In this document: one piece after another, positions 43,672 to 56,200 of the stretch
How positions within the stretch are numbered: the stretch's first letter is position 1
Layout of the letters: the number at the start of each line of letters is the position of its first letter
Assembly (NCBI GenBank): GCA_025267735.1
Contig: CM046305.1
Coordinates: forward strand, 37,655,108 to 37,719,107
Direction: 5' to 3'
From: Mactra quadrangularis
Taxonomy: Eukaryota; Mollusca; Bivalvia; Venerida; Mactridae
Length of the DNA: 64,000 bases
Program-made: the position numbers and the translations under genes
Notes under the pieces: model-generated
Databases searched by the model: none
Told to the model about the DNA's origin: nothing
Seen by the model: only the letters and a program-made list of their open reading frames with translations

Positions 43672-43948
43672 CATGGGCGGTTCCAGCGGGGGGTCAGGGG
43701 GTCCAGACCACCCCTAGAATTTGGAAAATGTACATGTCCACTAGTGTATTTCTTGCTTGTAAGTCATTTTTATGTAGTATGAAGCAATTTTTCTCGGTGC
43801 TAAACATAGATTTAATGGTTTAATATGTAGTTTTTGTTATCAATATGTTGCATTATTTCTGCTAAATTAGTATAAAATGGTAGTGGTTCGAGGTTAAGAA
43901 AATTCGGACCCCCCCCCCCGCTAGAAAAAAATCCTGGATCCGCCCCTG
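43672..43948 (-). mobile_element. MITE family D, reverse, 5-bp target duplication, near the gene 3' end
   Basis: Ends CATGGGCGGTTCCAG and CTGGATCCGCCCCTG; GACGT is duplicated at 43667-43671 and 43949-43953. It begins about 65 nt beyond the filamin-like stop codon, so it likely contributes to the 3' UTR. Confidence 0.85.
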
Positions 43949-44013
43949 GACGTGGTTTGTGAAAGCAAGACCATGAAACACACAGTGCTTGACAGAAAAT
44001 CCGTCACAAAGTT

Positions 44014-44226
44014 TCACAAAGTAATATTACATATATAAGGTTCTCTTACAACGTCATAATCTCCCCATTTTATATATATTCCATATTGTCCAGGATGGGC
44101 AACTATGTATGCTACTTCATACAAGTTATCTCCCGTGTATACTACACTGGTTTCCGTCACAGAGTAAGATCTGGGTCCAGATACTGTTACAGACAAGGAA
44201 CCACTCACTGGATTTTCAACCCATAC
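44014..44226 (-). CDS. Gene 3 terminal exon: filamin repeat and stop
   Basis: Acceptor TTTTCGTTTTAG, phase 0. It reads VWVENPVSGSLSVTVSGP, then YEVAYIVAHPGQYGIYIKWG and REPYICNITL before TGA. The order (V.NP..G.L.VTV.GP; Y.V.Y..P.G.Y.I...WG; .P(F/Y).(C/V).(V/I)) is a textbook filamin repeat. A GTAAGA inside the exon (44049) is not used if the repeat is to be complete. Confidence 0.9.
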   Translation of the reverse strand, partial: VWVENPVSGSLSVTVSGPRSYSVTETSVVYTGDNLYEVAYIVAHPGQYGIYIKWGDYDVVREPYICNITL

Positions 44227-47200
44227 CTAAAACGAAAATCAGAGAAATAGAAGACTGTGAAAAAGCTACGTTTAAAATACGACAATACAGGCAGGAAATG
44301 CTAAAGAGTACTACAGTAGAGTTCCGCTATTATTAAGACCACCATAATTACATGTATAAGAATTGCAAAATCATGCGATTTTCGATAATTTTTAGGTCCT
44401 AAATGATTGAGAATAAAAATGTTTCTATATCATGACCGCCCCGCAATATAGACCATCAATTTTGATGGTCCTAATCGTGGAACTTTACTGTAGTGTACGT
44501 AGTGTACATGGAACTTAATGGTACATTTATTAAGAATTAGGGGCTTTAGTCAATTATCTTTCCCTGATAAAATCTGAAGCAATCCAATTGGTAAGTAGGT
44601 CCTTACAGTTGGAATCCTCGGATTTTATCACTGGAGTCCTATGTAAGGATTACAAAATATTTCATCTAATTTCTGTTTTATTAATTAAGATATTAACAGA
44701 AGTGATGAAACTTAGATAGTTCTTTACCCTAAAATATTTAGCTTGAATTTCAAACAAATTAAATGATTTATGAAAAAGTTATGTAAGATTAATATATGCA
44801 AATTGACATTGAAAAGTAAGGGTAAAATCCGAGTAGTTCAACTAATTAGACCTACCTATTTTAAGAGTATACAAGGGGAAATAACTGACTAAAGTCCCTT
44901 AATAAAACATAAATTTAATTTAGATTAATAACCACTTTATCACAATGATTATTGCAATAAAAAACTAGCGAGGTTTTCTGATGACAGAATACAGATCTAT
45001 ACAATTACAGTAAACTACATGTACCACTATTAAAACCTTCAAAATCGACAATCCTGATAATGGAATGGTCTTAATTAATATAGGATGAACTGTAGGGTAA
45101 ATGGCGAGAGAAAAAACTCACTGGCACCAGAATCTATATCTTATGATCATAATATAATGCGTGCGTCCCTACATATAGTTCCATGTATATACATACATGT
45201 ACACTACCTTATGAAATATATTATAATGAAAGTATAGTTATAACTCGTACACGGTAATGTATACGGGACCGATTTTTAATTTCATTTGTTGACAAAATAT
45301 TATATGTGTGCGTATTTAACGAGTGTGAGGACTCTGGTGCCAGTGAAAAGACTTGATACGTATTTTCCATCTTGATCATTTTTTCAACATTCTAGAGACA
45401 AAACTTTAGAAATATATTTATGCAAATGTGAGTTCAATGAATTTTGCCTAAGGGCATATGATGAATTCCTAGCATTAAATTTATAGCAAAAATATAACTT
45501 AAAAGCATAATAGAGTTTTAAGCAAAACGTCTGTTCTCAGGTTAAATAGCACTATACCCTTTACAAATAAAACTTACCTGAAATGTGTTGTTCTCACCAA
45601 CTTCACCATACCTTAGTCCAGCACCGGCAATTCTCAAAATCATCTGTTCCCCTGAATTAGTTGTTAATGATATGACGTCACCGAGCATAGCAACATCATT
45701 CAGATTTACATAATCTGGCATATCAGAATGATCAAAACTTGTAAATATATCAAAATACGTTGATACGTGTCCATCATTCAGTATGCTCACTGAATGTTCA
45801 CTAGAGTTAGGTGCATCATCTCCCATAGCAAAACTAAGTTCAGTTGAGTCTTGAAAACTTTCCGGAGCGTCACTTATAAAATCCTCTAAGAAATCAACAA
45901 GTCTATTATTATCAGAATCAAAATCCTCTTTGTCTCTATTTGAATCCATATCCAAATCAACACTTTCACCATTATCAACACTTTCATCATTATCAACACT
46001 TTGATCATTATCAAAACTTTGGTCATCATTATCAACACTTTCATCATTATAAATATCAAACTGTTCAAGATTATCACCAGTATCATGATCAGAGTATGGT
46101 ATCACTTCAGCAGTATCTTCCCAATGTGTAATCTTTGCTTCAAGAATTTCTTCCTCCACAGTTTCATCACTCGGACAGATATTTCTGAATTCATTCAGCT
46201 GTGATAAGAAATCATGACGAGTATATTTAGACAATCCAAATCCTTGGTAGTTACTGTCAACACTGGTAAGCGTCTGAAGACGCTGAGCTGCTACTTTAGG
46301 TATAGCTGACACTTTGATGACGTCATCATCTGACTTCATCGGTGACGTAATAAATGCGTCATCGCTTGAATTAAGTTCATCCGAGTTAGCTACAACATTT
46401 TCCTTCTCGAATTTTGTCCTTCTGCGTTCAAGAAGAGCAGCGAATGCAGCACTGAAGTTTTTACGATGCGTTTCACGATCAATACTTAAACTAGAATCTG
46501 TTTTCTGGGTAGAGCTATGGTCAAATGTATGACGTCGTAGCCAAATTCTAGATCGTTTTTCGTTTAACTCGGAATCAGACAAACTGAAGGAATCCTCTCT
46601 GTACATTCGGCGCTGACTTCGTCTTGACTGTTGACACGTCACACTAGGTAACTCGGTGTCTGCTAACTCATCGTCTGCATCATTTCCTGCTTCTCTTTTA
46701 TCTAATGATATACTCTGACTACTTGTGCTGTTAACTAAACTTGGTTCTAATGAAATCTTTGGACCACGATATGGTCGACGATATAACCGAGTATGACCGT
46801 TATCTGAAACAAGAAAAAAGAAAGAGACTTCCGTTAGTGCAGTTGTCATTATACCTTACTTTAAGACCAGTTAAAGTTGACGAAATGTCATTTAAAATAA
46901 AATTATGCCAGACCATCGTTAATCTTAAATCTTAATTCAAGTTTAGTCCAATGTTTAAAAAGCTTTAAGTCTTGAATGGATGCAAACAATTCACAGGAAA
47001 ATACACAACAGTAACGTTCTGCTATTAAGACCACCACCTTTGTTAATACATGTACAACAAATATGCAATTTTCGACGATTTTTACGACTAAATTGATTAT
47101 TTTTTGGAGAGAAATGCCTCTATACAAGACCATGCCGTATTGATATCATCGACTTTGATGATTCTTATAGTGAAACTTTACTGTTACATGTAATTGTTTA

Positions 47201-50200
47201 GTTTGAAGCACTGCCATTATACTTACCAGTATACAAGGAAGGTAAACTGAGTCTACCATGTCTGTTAACATGTGAAGTATTTTGATTATCGTCAAATCCA
47301 CTATCTACTGTCTCAAACGTATATTGACGTGCTTGACCAAGAGTATTTGATCTGTTTAGAAGACTGTTTCTTTCAAACCAAGCGTTTATATTCTTGAAAT
47401 TAGCTTGTCTGTCTGTATTTCTACTCGATTGGTTGTTTTGAATTAAGTCATGGTTTTCGTTCGAGTTTCTTTGTCGAGCTGGATAATCCGTTTTTAAAAC
47501 AGGGACATAAGGAACCCGCAACAGTTGCTGGTTTGCTACACTATCTGTACTTAGGTGATTAGTTTTGTTTTCAGAAATTGGCAAACCAGTCAGATTTGAA
47601 CGGGATAATACGTCACTATTGTAACATGGGATTTTTATGCTAATTCTTCTTAATAACAAGTATGCTTTTTCAATAATATCCCAACCAGTTTCTCGTTTTA
47701 TCTCGTCCTCCGAGACTTGACAACTTTTATCCGTTTTAGCGCGTGGAATAATGATTGTAACATCATTAAACGTGCCCCTTTTCTCTTGTAAGTTTGAATT
47801 GACGTAAATTGTTTTAAAAGCGCGATAATGTCCACTTTTTGAGCTTGAACTTTGACTCACATTGTCCTTATCGTCAGACGATGCAGAAGATGGGTCAGTT
47901 TTTACAGACGCAGAGTCACCGCTACTCTTGTGACAATAAATTTGAGTTTGTCTGGTAAGGTTAGCACGTGGTGTAGTATTAGAATTAGAAGCATTCAAAC
48001 AAGTACAAATATCCCCATTTTCATCTGTTTCATTATGGTCAGCTTGTTTAGAATCATGTTCTGAATTCAACAAAGTTTCATTGCAACTAGCTACATTAAA
48101 GTTAAACACATTCTCTTCAGATTTATGGTCCACAGTATTTGTGTCAGTTTTAGATTCTCTCGCGCAATTTGTACTAATGGATTCTTTTTCGTGAATCGTT
48201 TGTAAAAATTCAGACTTTCTGTTTTCATCGGTGTCCATGTTCATTCCATCTTCACTAGTCTCTGTAGGATCTTTTGTGTAATTTAGAGCGTTCAGCGAGT
48301 CTGAAGTAAGTTCAGACTTTTCAATAGAGTTCAACATGTCAGCGGAAGTGTCTACATTAAAATCTCGTTTCCAGTATCTGCGCATGATCGGAAGTGATTG
48401 TGTGGACTGAAGTTTGGTCTTTTCAGCTGGAGATATATTAGTAATATACTCATCAAAAGTCACAGCTTCGTTCAATTCAGTAGAGTTTTGTGGTGTATTC
48501 GTAACTGTTTTCTCACAAACATACATACATGCTTTCTTTATACTCCCAGAATAAAGTAACTTTACTGAGTGGTTCTTTGGTCCTGGAAAAAAATAGAATC
48601 AACATGTTTGATTGAGAACTCCATTTGATGGCGTTTTCCCAGCTGAAAAAAACATTGTTTGTACAGGTATGAGGATGTGCCCGAGCAGAACACAGTTTAG
48701 ATAATAATGTGTCCAAACAGAACAATAGGAAATAATTAGTGTTTCATACTTTTCAACAATAATGTGTCAAATAATTTCGTTCTGCCAGATGCATACGGTA
48801 CATTAGAAGAACTTGAGCATGAAACCAATTCCATTGATTTATAATCTCAGTCCTAGAACACATACGAGGCCAGAATATTGTCCAAAACATAAACAAAATT
48901 AAAAAAAGGAGTAAAGTAACCTCTTCATTATAGCAGCAACTGTCTCATAGATTTTGTTTTTTACATTCATTCATTACTTCTCTGTGTCTGTAATTGTGTT
49001 TAGATAATGAATTCTTTATCATTTAGGGCAAACTTACTTACATGTTTTGATAAATATTAAAAAAGTCATAAAACACACTAAAATCATTTATAATTATAGC
49101 GTAAGTAAAGTGGTAAAATTTCCTATCAATAAAAGCACCATCTTTAACAGCTGTATGTCAATTTGAACTAAAGTTGTCATTATCGGAACACTTCTTCACT
49201 GCCTCTGAAATCAAGGCGGTGAACGTTCTCCAGTGTATCAAAACAAGAAAAATGGCCGCCATACCAAAAAAGGTAGGTTTTTCTTTAATATCTTCTTTAA
49301 ATGACTTCCTCTGATAAAAAAGTATCTACCAGAACACGCTACTCACTTTCTGGAACACATCGATGTGTGATTTATTGTATAAAGTCAAATAGTTTTGAAG
49401 TTATGCGGAACCTAGGATTCGAATCGACGATATTCTCCCAACTATTCATAAGATAGACTGGAGATTTTTCTTTAAGTTTTCAATTTTCTCCTAAAATACA
49501 AGTCTTTATATGATTATTTTTTAGCAGTAGTTGTATTTTTGTATACAAAATATATATTATTGCTGCCAGCATCTATCAGAATGTTTTGAACACAAAACTT
49601 AATTTTATTTCAAAATGATAGACTGGAGTTACAAAAAAAAGATGGATACACTGGAGACCCAATTTTGTACAACATCTGATAATTACGTTTTCTTGTTTCA
49701 GTATCCGTAGAAAGATGTTTTGGAAGACTTATTTGGTCATTTGTTATTAAAATAAAAAAGGAAATTGTGAAAAGTAAGATTGTTTTACATGAGTTATAGT
49801 TTCACACAAACTATTTTATACAATGCATATATAAGCTATTGTGCTGGTCAATCCAGCGTCAATAGCATGGGTAAGAGTGTGTGTGCGTCTAATGTCTACA
49901 ATTTATTATACGGCGTACAAAAAACGTGTTTTGGTAAACATTATAAATGAGACCATTCATTTCAGAGGTAGGCAGTATTGAAAATAAAATTTGTGTAATT
50001 CATTCACCGTGAAATTGTTCCTGCTTTGACAGTTGAGAATAAAAGAATTTTACGTAACTATTCACTGGTTTTTTTTCACTGGGTTTAACGACGTGTCAAC
50101 ACAATTTTATGTCATTTTACGGCGTCCAGCGCACCCCAGATACACACATGGTCGAACTTAAATCGGTCCTCAATCGGTTTATAACTTCTCTAATCTGATC

Positions 50201-53200
50201 GGATGTTATCGGTAACTGCATTTCAGACTCTGCGAGTAACCGGGTATCAGCGATGGAGATCGGTGATAGATCGATTGTTCGTTTTTTTCCATGTTTAGAA
50301 CGGAACCGACGAACACCGATTTAGCACCGACATATCCGATTAGCTGCCGATTTATCACTTATCACAAGCTATAGGGGAAAGATGAGTCTCATTGGTGAAA
50401 ACTTACTGTCTTTTCCTAGCGGTGATTCATATTTGTACAACGGTAGCTTATCAGAGGCATATCGGTGATATCGATCATATACAGCTTGTCAATCGTTTGA
50501 ATGTTTCTACGATCGAGAATGTTAATCAATTACAACATCCCAATCGTTTTTTCACCAATGAAACTCGTCTTTTCCCTATAAAATGTGTTAGAAATATATC
50601 GACCGCTAATGGGAGACGTCGGTACTAAATCGGTGTTCTTCGGTTCCTCTATTAACGGGGAAAAACAAAAATCGATCTTTCACCGATTACTATGTGTAAC
50701 TGGGCCCTTAGGGTCCGATTACACATGGGGATCGGGGAAAGATCGGTTTTTCGTTTTTCCAGTAAAGAACGGAACCAAAGAACATGGATCTTTCAACGAC
50801 GTCTCCTACTTGCCGCCGATTTATCACTTATCGCATGCTATTGGGAAAAGACGAGTTCCATCGGTGAAAACTAACCCTCATTTCCTATCGGTGATTCATA
50901 TTTGTACTTCGGTAGCTTATCAGAGGCATATCGGTGAAATCGATCATAGACAGCTTGTCAATCGGTAATTCGTTTGAAATTTTCAACGATCCTGAATTTT
51001 AAACATTTTTAACATCCCGTTTTCTTTTCGCCGACAAAACTCATCTTTTTTCATAAGCATGTGATGAGTGATATGTCGGTCATTAATTGGAGATGTCAAT
51101 GCTTAATCGTTGTTTGTTGGTTCCGCTATTAACGATGAAAAACAACAAACGATCTTTACGGTCCGATTACACATTTGGATTGGGGATAGATCGGTTGTTC
51201 GTTTTTTTCCAGAGAGAATAGAACCGACGAACGCCGATCTATCAAAGTTCTACGTCTCTGATTAGCCAAAGAATAATCACTCACCACAAGCTTTTGGTAA
51301 AAGCGAGTTTCATGGTTAAAAACTTACTGATGGGATTTCAAAATGTTTAAAAATAAATATCGGTGAAAATTCAAACGAATTAACGATTGGCAAGTTGTTC
51401 ATGACCAATATCACCGATATATGAATCTGATAAGATGGAAAAAAAATAAACAATCGGCGATACCTGGTTACGCAAAAATTCTGAAATGCAGTTACCGATG
51501 CCAACCGATTAGTTAAAAGACATATTTTGCCGATCGAGGACCAATTTATTTATTTATTTATTTTTTTGGAGTTAACGCCGTATCAACACAATTTAGGTCA
51601 TTTCACGGCGTCCAGCGCACCTAACCTAGCTTTCCTGGACCATTGTCTATAACCAGTACTCACTTACCCTTCCACAAGGCCGGAAACTTCTCCATATTAT
51701 CTAATCAATGGAAGAAAATCGACATTGTTGTCAAATTTTCATGGAAGGGTATAACCTCCCCGGGTGGGATTCGAACCCTTTGTGTAACCGGGGTGTTAAC
51801 TAGGGCTGCAACGATTCGATTCGATACATCGAAACTCGATTGCAAGGGCGCCGATTCGATTTCGATTCGGGACCCGCGAGTTTCGATTCGATACTGACTT
51901 TGAACATGTTTACATAAGTTATAACGATAAAAGCAAAGGCTCACCTAAAAGACAAAGTACGTTGACAGTGAAACTGGGGTTAACTTTGTTACATTTTTCT
52001 AAAGTTTCCATTACGATTTAAGTAGCATGGAAACTCTGTTCCAAATATTTATTTACAGTATATGCCCCCAACGCTACGCAAATTGGGTCGGTGTGATTGA
52101 ATTTTACCGGTCAAGTTTTGATGTTAGTTAATTCAAATTTCAATATATTTGCCTACAAAGCGTAGGTTTATGTTAAATGTACAGTAGTATATCAAGAACT
52201 GCATCTTTCTACAATTTATGCTCCATGCTGTTTATACTTTTTTAGTCGAAATTACAATTATAATACATTTTCGCGAACTTTACATTCGTACCCAAACCAT
52301 TTCGTATTTGAAAAAAGCAAATATTAATTTAGCAGATTTTTGAGTTTCGTGTTATCAAATTTCAGTAACACTTTTAGTTAGTCCATATTATTGAGTTTTA
52401 AGCTCAAATTAATGTATAAATGCATATTTGAAGTAAATTATATTAATAAATGAATCGAATCGAAAAAATCGAATCGAAAGAAAAAGTATCGAATCGCATC
52501 GAATCGACTTTCCTGTGAATCGTTGCAGCACTAGTGTTAACTAATGAAGGAAAATAACTGAACCTCGACATTGATGGTAAATGCGTTGGAATAAAGTATA
52601 ATTTATCTTTTAATAACATTTTCATTCCTTCCGACTTTTATGGATTACCATCAACACTGTGTTTGTTTTTTTTGCATACCCAAGTTTTCCTATCCTTCTC
52701 TATTCTGTGATAAGTATATAAAAAGTGTTATTTTCTACGTTCAATTATTTCAGGATATGAGCAAGACAAGAGCATCAAATAGCCGCTTCAGCTGAAAATA
52801 TACTTTGAGAAAGAAAAATCGACTTAGTGCAGTTTTTGGAAGTTCGATAAGCACTCAACTGATAAATACAAACGTAAATTTGAAAGAAATCTTATAAAAT
52901 CTATCTTCTATCAACTGCATGTAAACGACAAAAAACCCTATTTGAATCATCGCCATCGTTCAGATTTGATAAAGCAGAAAAATCTGACAATTCGGTAACT
53001 GATCAATGTGAAGCAGGGGATGATTTGAACAATATCAATTCTAGTACCGATTCTGTTGAAGACAATATGACAGATGTAGAATTACTATATGTAATACTGA
53101 CTCGGATTTTGATACTTTTAATATGGCATTCGAAAACAATATCTATTTTCCTCCATGTCGCCCTTAAAAAGAGAACATGTTTGAATTGATTCACTTTGAA

Positions 53201-56200
53201 TTTCTTCCATGGGAATATAAGTTAGTTCTCTATTCAATCAGGGATTTTATATAACAGGGATTTGTAACGATAAGTAAATGTAATTGATTTTCATCAAATT
53301 TCACTGTCGTCGCTATTATTTCGGCCAATACGGAAAACAAGTATAACAAGTTAAAATAAAGATATTCACATGAAATATCGTACCAGTACCATTCAAAGTG
53401 ACATGAATGTTAGAAAAAATGTGTTTCTAGATTATTTTGAGATAAATAACGCTCACAGACTGTTTCACAAAATAATGCATTTTCCCGCCGATCTGCCATT
53501 TTTAGCCCATTTTTACATACCTAAAGTCATACTTTCGGTCATTATTGCTACAATTTTTTGTCAAAAACTTCAGAAACATTCACAAGTTGCATGGAAGACA
53601 TGTACAAAAACATGAATCAAATTTTTTAACTCTGAAATAGTTTGTACAGCCAGCTTCAGTCAGTTATAGACAGTGACGACCGAGAAAATTCAAAAAAGCA
53701 CTTCGTTACAAATCCCTGTTATATAGAACCCCTGATTCAATCCATCCGGGTAAAATCTGACTTTAATTTGGTTTTCACATTTGTTACTTGTTCATAATTA
53801 TAAAAAAGACAGGTTTTGTTTTTACATTTTATTCATCTAACAAAATATTTTTAAAATAATTATTTTAAGGATTTTTTATATTACATATGTGGATTATACT
53901 TTTTTTTAATTTGAGCCATAATAGTTTACACCTTGATCTAAAAATATTTATAACGTGGGACCCCAATATATAAACACTACTATAGCGTAAATAGATTTTT
54001 TTCATATATTTGAATTAGAGACCAAGTGTTTTAATCAATGTCTAGAACATGACCATATTATTTTGATATTGAATGCAAATGGTTTATAGTGAAATGATTT
54101 GTGTTCAGTGAGCTGAACAGTAAATACACGTAAAATAAGTACACTATACGACTAGTTGGCCCACAATATTTGGAAGTACATTAGCTTCTCAGTGGCAATT
54201 CCATGTGATTATAATGTAAAAAGTGCCACGGTGTCAAGAAGAAAAAAGTAAAGAATCTGCAGCGGTTTGAGTCATATTTCCATTATTCTTATTCGAGGCT
54301 AAGCAGAAAACTGTGTACTACTTGATGCACATCTCCGACGCCAGATTTATACTATTTGCAAACTTGCTGGATAACGTCTGTGCTTGTCTGAAACAAGAAA
54401 CCATAATTATTAGTTGTTGTAAATAATTGTGTCTCCAGTCTATCCATCATTTTTTTGCATCTCCAGTCTATCATTTTTAAATAAAAGTAAGTTTTGTGTT
54501 TAAAACTTCCTGTTAGATGCTGGCAGCTATAAGACAGATTTTGTATACAAAAATACAACTATTGCTTTAACAATAATCATCCAAAACCATGAATTTAGAG
54601 AGAAAATTGAAAATTAAATTAAAAAACTCCAGTCTATCATAATGAATAGTTGGGAGAATTTCATCAACTCGAATCCTAGGTTCCGCATATTTTCAAAACT
54701 ATTGGACTATATACAATAAACCACGTACCGTCGTGTTCCGGAAAGTGAGTATTGTGTTCTGGTACATAAGTTTTTATCAGAGGAAGCCATTTAAAGAAGA
54801 TATTAAAGAAAAACTTACCTTTTTTGGTTTGGCGCCATTTTTTCTTGTTTTGATACACTGGAGAACGTTCACCGCCTTGGAAATGTTTCTATACAGTTTT
54901 AAAGGTTTTTAGAAAAGTTGACCATATTTATGTTGATCGAGCAGATTTAATTAAGCTACAATAAGTCAACAACTATACCTGATTCCTTTAAGAAATCCTC
55001 TGAAGATATTTCAGAACTAGTATCAGACATATCAACTTGGTAACCATGGTTACATTCATCATTTACTTGTTGTTGTGTTTGTTGTTGTTGTTGGTATAAA
55101 GGACCATCAGACTGTGTTCTACGTGCTGTCATCTTATATGGGTGATGAAGTGACGGAGCCCTGAAATAGTTCATTAATTTTATACATGAGTACATGTAAA
55201 GTAATACATCAAATATTAAGACAATCTTAATATTTTTGTCTTTATAGTGGAATAGTCTTAATGAAGCACCATTGATTCTTATCAAATTCAGCTATTGTGC
55301 CTTTAAAAGAGTCTAAACTTGCATGATTTTGTTATATCTTATTTTGTCTTATTGTAATACAGTAAAATAGCCAACCTTATAATAACATTACGTTGTTGGT
55401 TACAGCTATGACTCTAAATAGTGTATTAAAGAGTTTAAAATGGCAAATCTACTAGATAACTGGATAGTTATGATTAGGGCCGAACTCAACAAACTACATT
55501 TTGTGATTTTCGCTCGAGTAGTATTTTTTCCTGACTGGAATTTAGGTTTGAAATATGTAACCAAATGATACATACTATTCAAATCATAATTCGGTGGCCA
55601 ACTCAATTCAAACATGGAGTGAACAAGGTTTTAACTATTTACCTTTTAAGGGCAGACCTCTTTGTCGAGATAACAGTAGTATCGTGAGCATGTTTTTCAA
55701 ACAATGTCATGGCAGGTTTTGGTGAGCCATCTTGAACCACTTGATCATTAACCTGTTCCTGATTGGCTGAATCGTCATCTAATCGGTTATGTTCGTTAAT
55801 TTCTGTACAGGTATACTTTGACGTCATTGTAGATTGTGTATGATTGCTACTGCTGTATTGTTCACTGTCTTTTGACCCTTGTCTTTCTTCGAGGACAGTA
55901 CACAGGATTTTTGGATGTGTTTTATTCGGCTGTTTACTTTGTACCTCCGATGTACCGCCATCTTCAATCCTTTGATGCCTGTTAATAAAGTCAACTACGG
56001 GTTCATATGTATGTATATGTATTTTTTAAATAAATCGTATTTATTTAAATGTTTTGCAGTTATGCTGTATGGTCGCTGACATGCTTTATGTAAATTTTTA
56101 TGGTAATATTGAAATAGACATCATCCGGGAATTCAAACTGACGGTGTTTTCCGTTGGTAGCCGGCACGGTTCCAAGTCAGAAACATTATACATGTATAAA

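Larger units (their letters stand above)
49212..54879. mobile_element. 5.7-kb decayed element with about 465-bp inverted ends, each holding a first exon
   Basis: Outer ends CAAGGCGGTGAACGTTCTCC are inverted and flanked by GAAAT on both sides (49207-49211 and 54880-54884), a 5-bp duplication. The inverted repeats (49212-49672, 54412-54879) are about 80% alike by eye. Both contain an ATG-led mini-exon followed by a splice donor. Inside lie a fold-back element, SINE pieces, a hAT element, a decayed coding exon (52754-53167) and a family H MITE. The whole is interpreted as an old DNA transposon with spliced coding sequence, now a nest for other insertions (inference). Confidence 0.6.

Noticed and set aside
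44026..44050. Splice donor-like GTAAGA and GTAATA in the terminal filamin exon, linking gene 3 to gene 2
   Set aside because: Sequence past the GTAAGA completes the filamin repeat (EPYICNI), followed by a stop. Joining from GTAATA to the acceptors near 28300 is phase-compatible only in one combination and would truncate the repeat.
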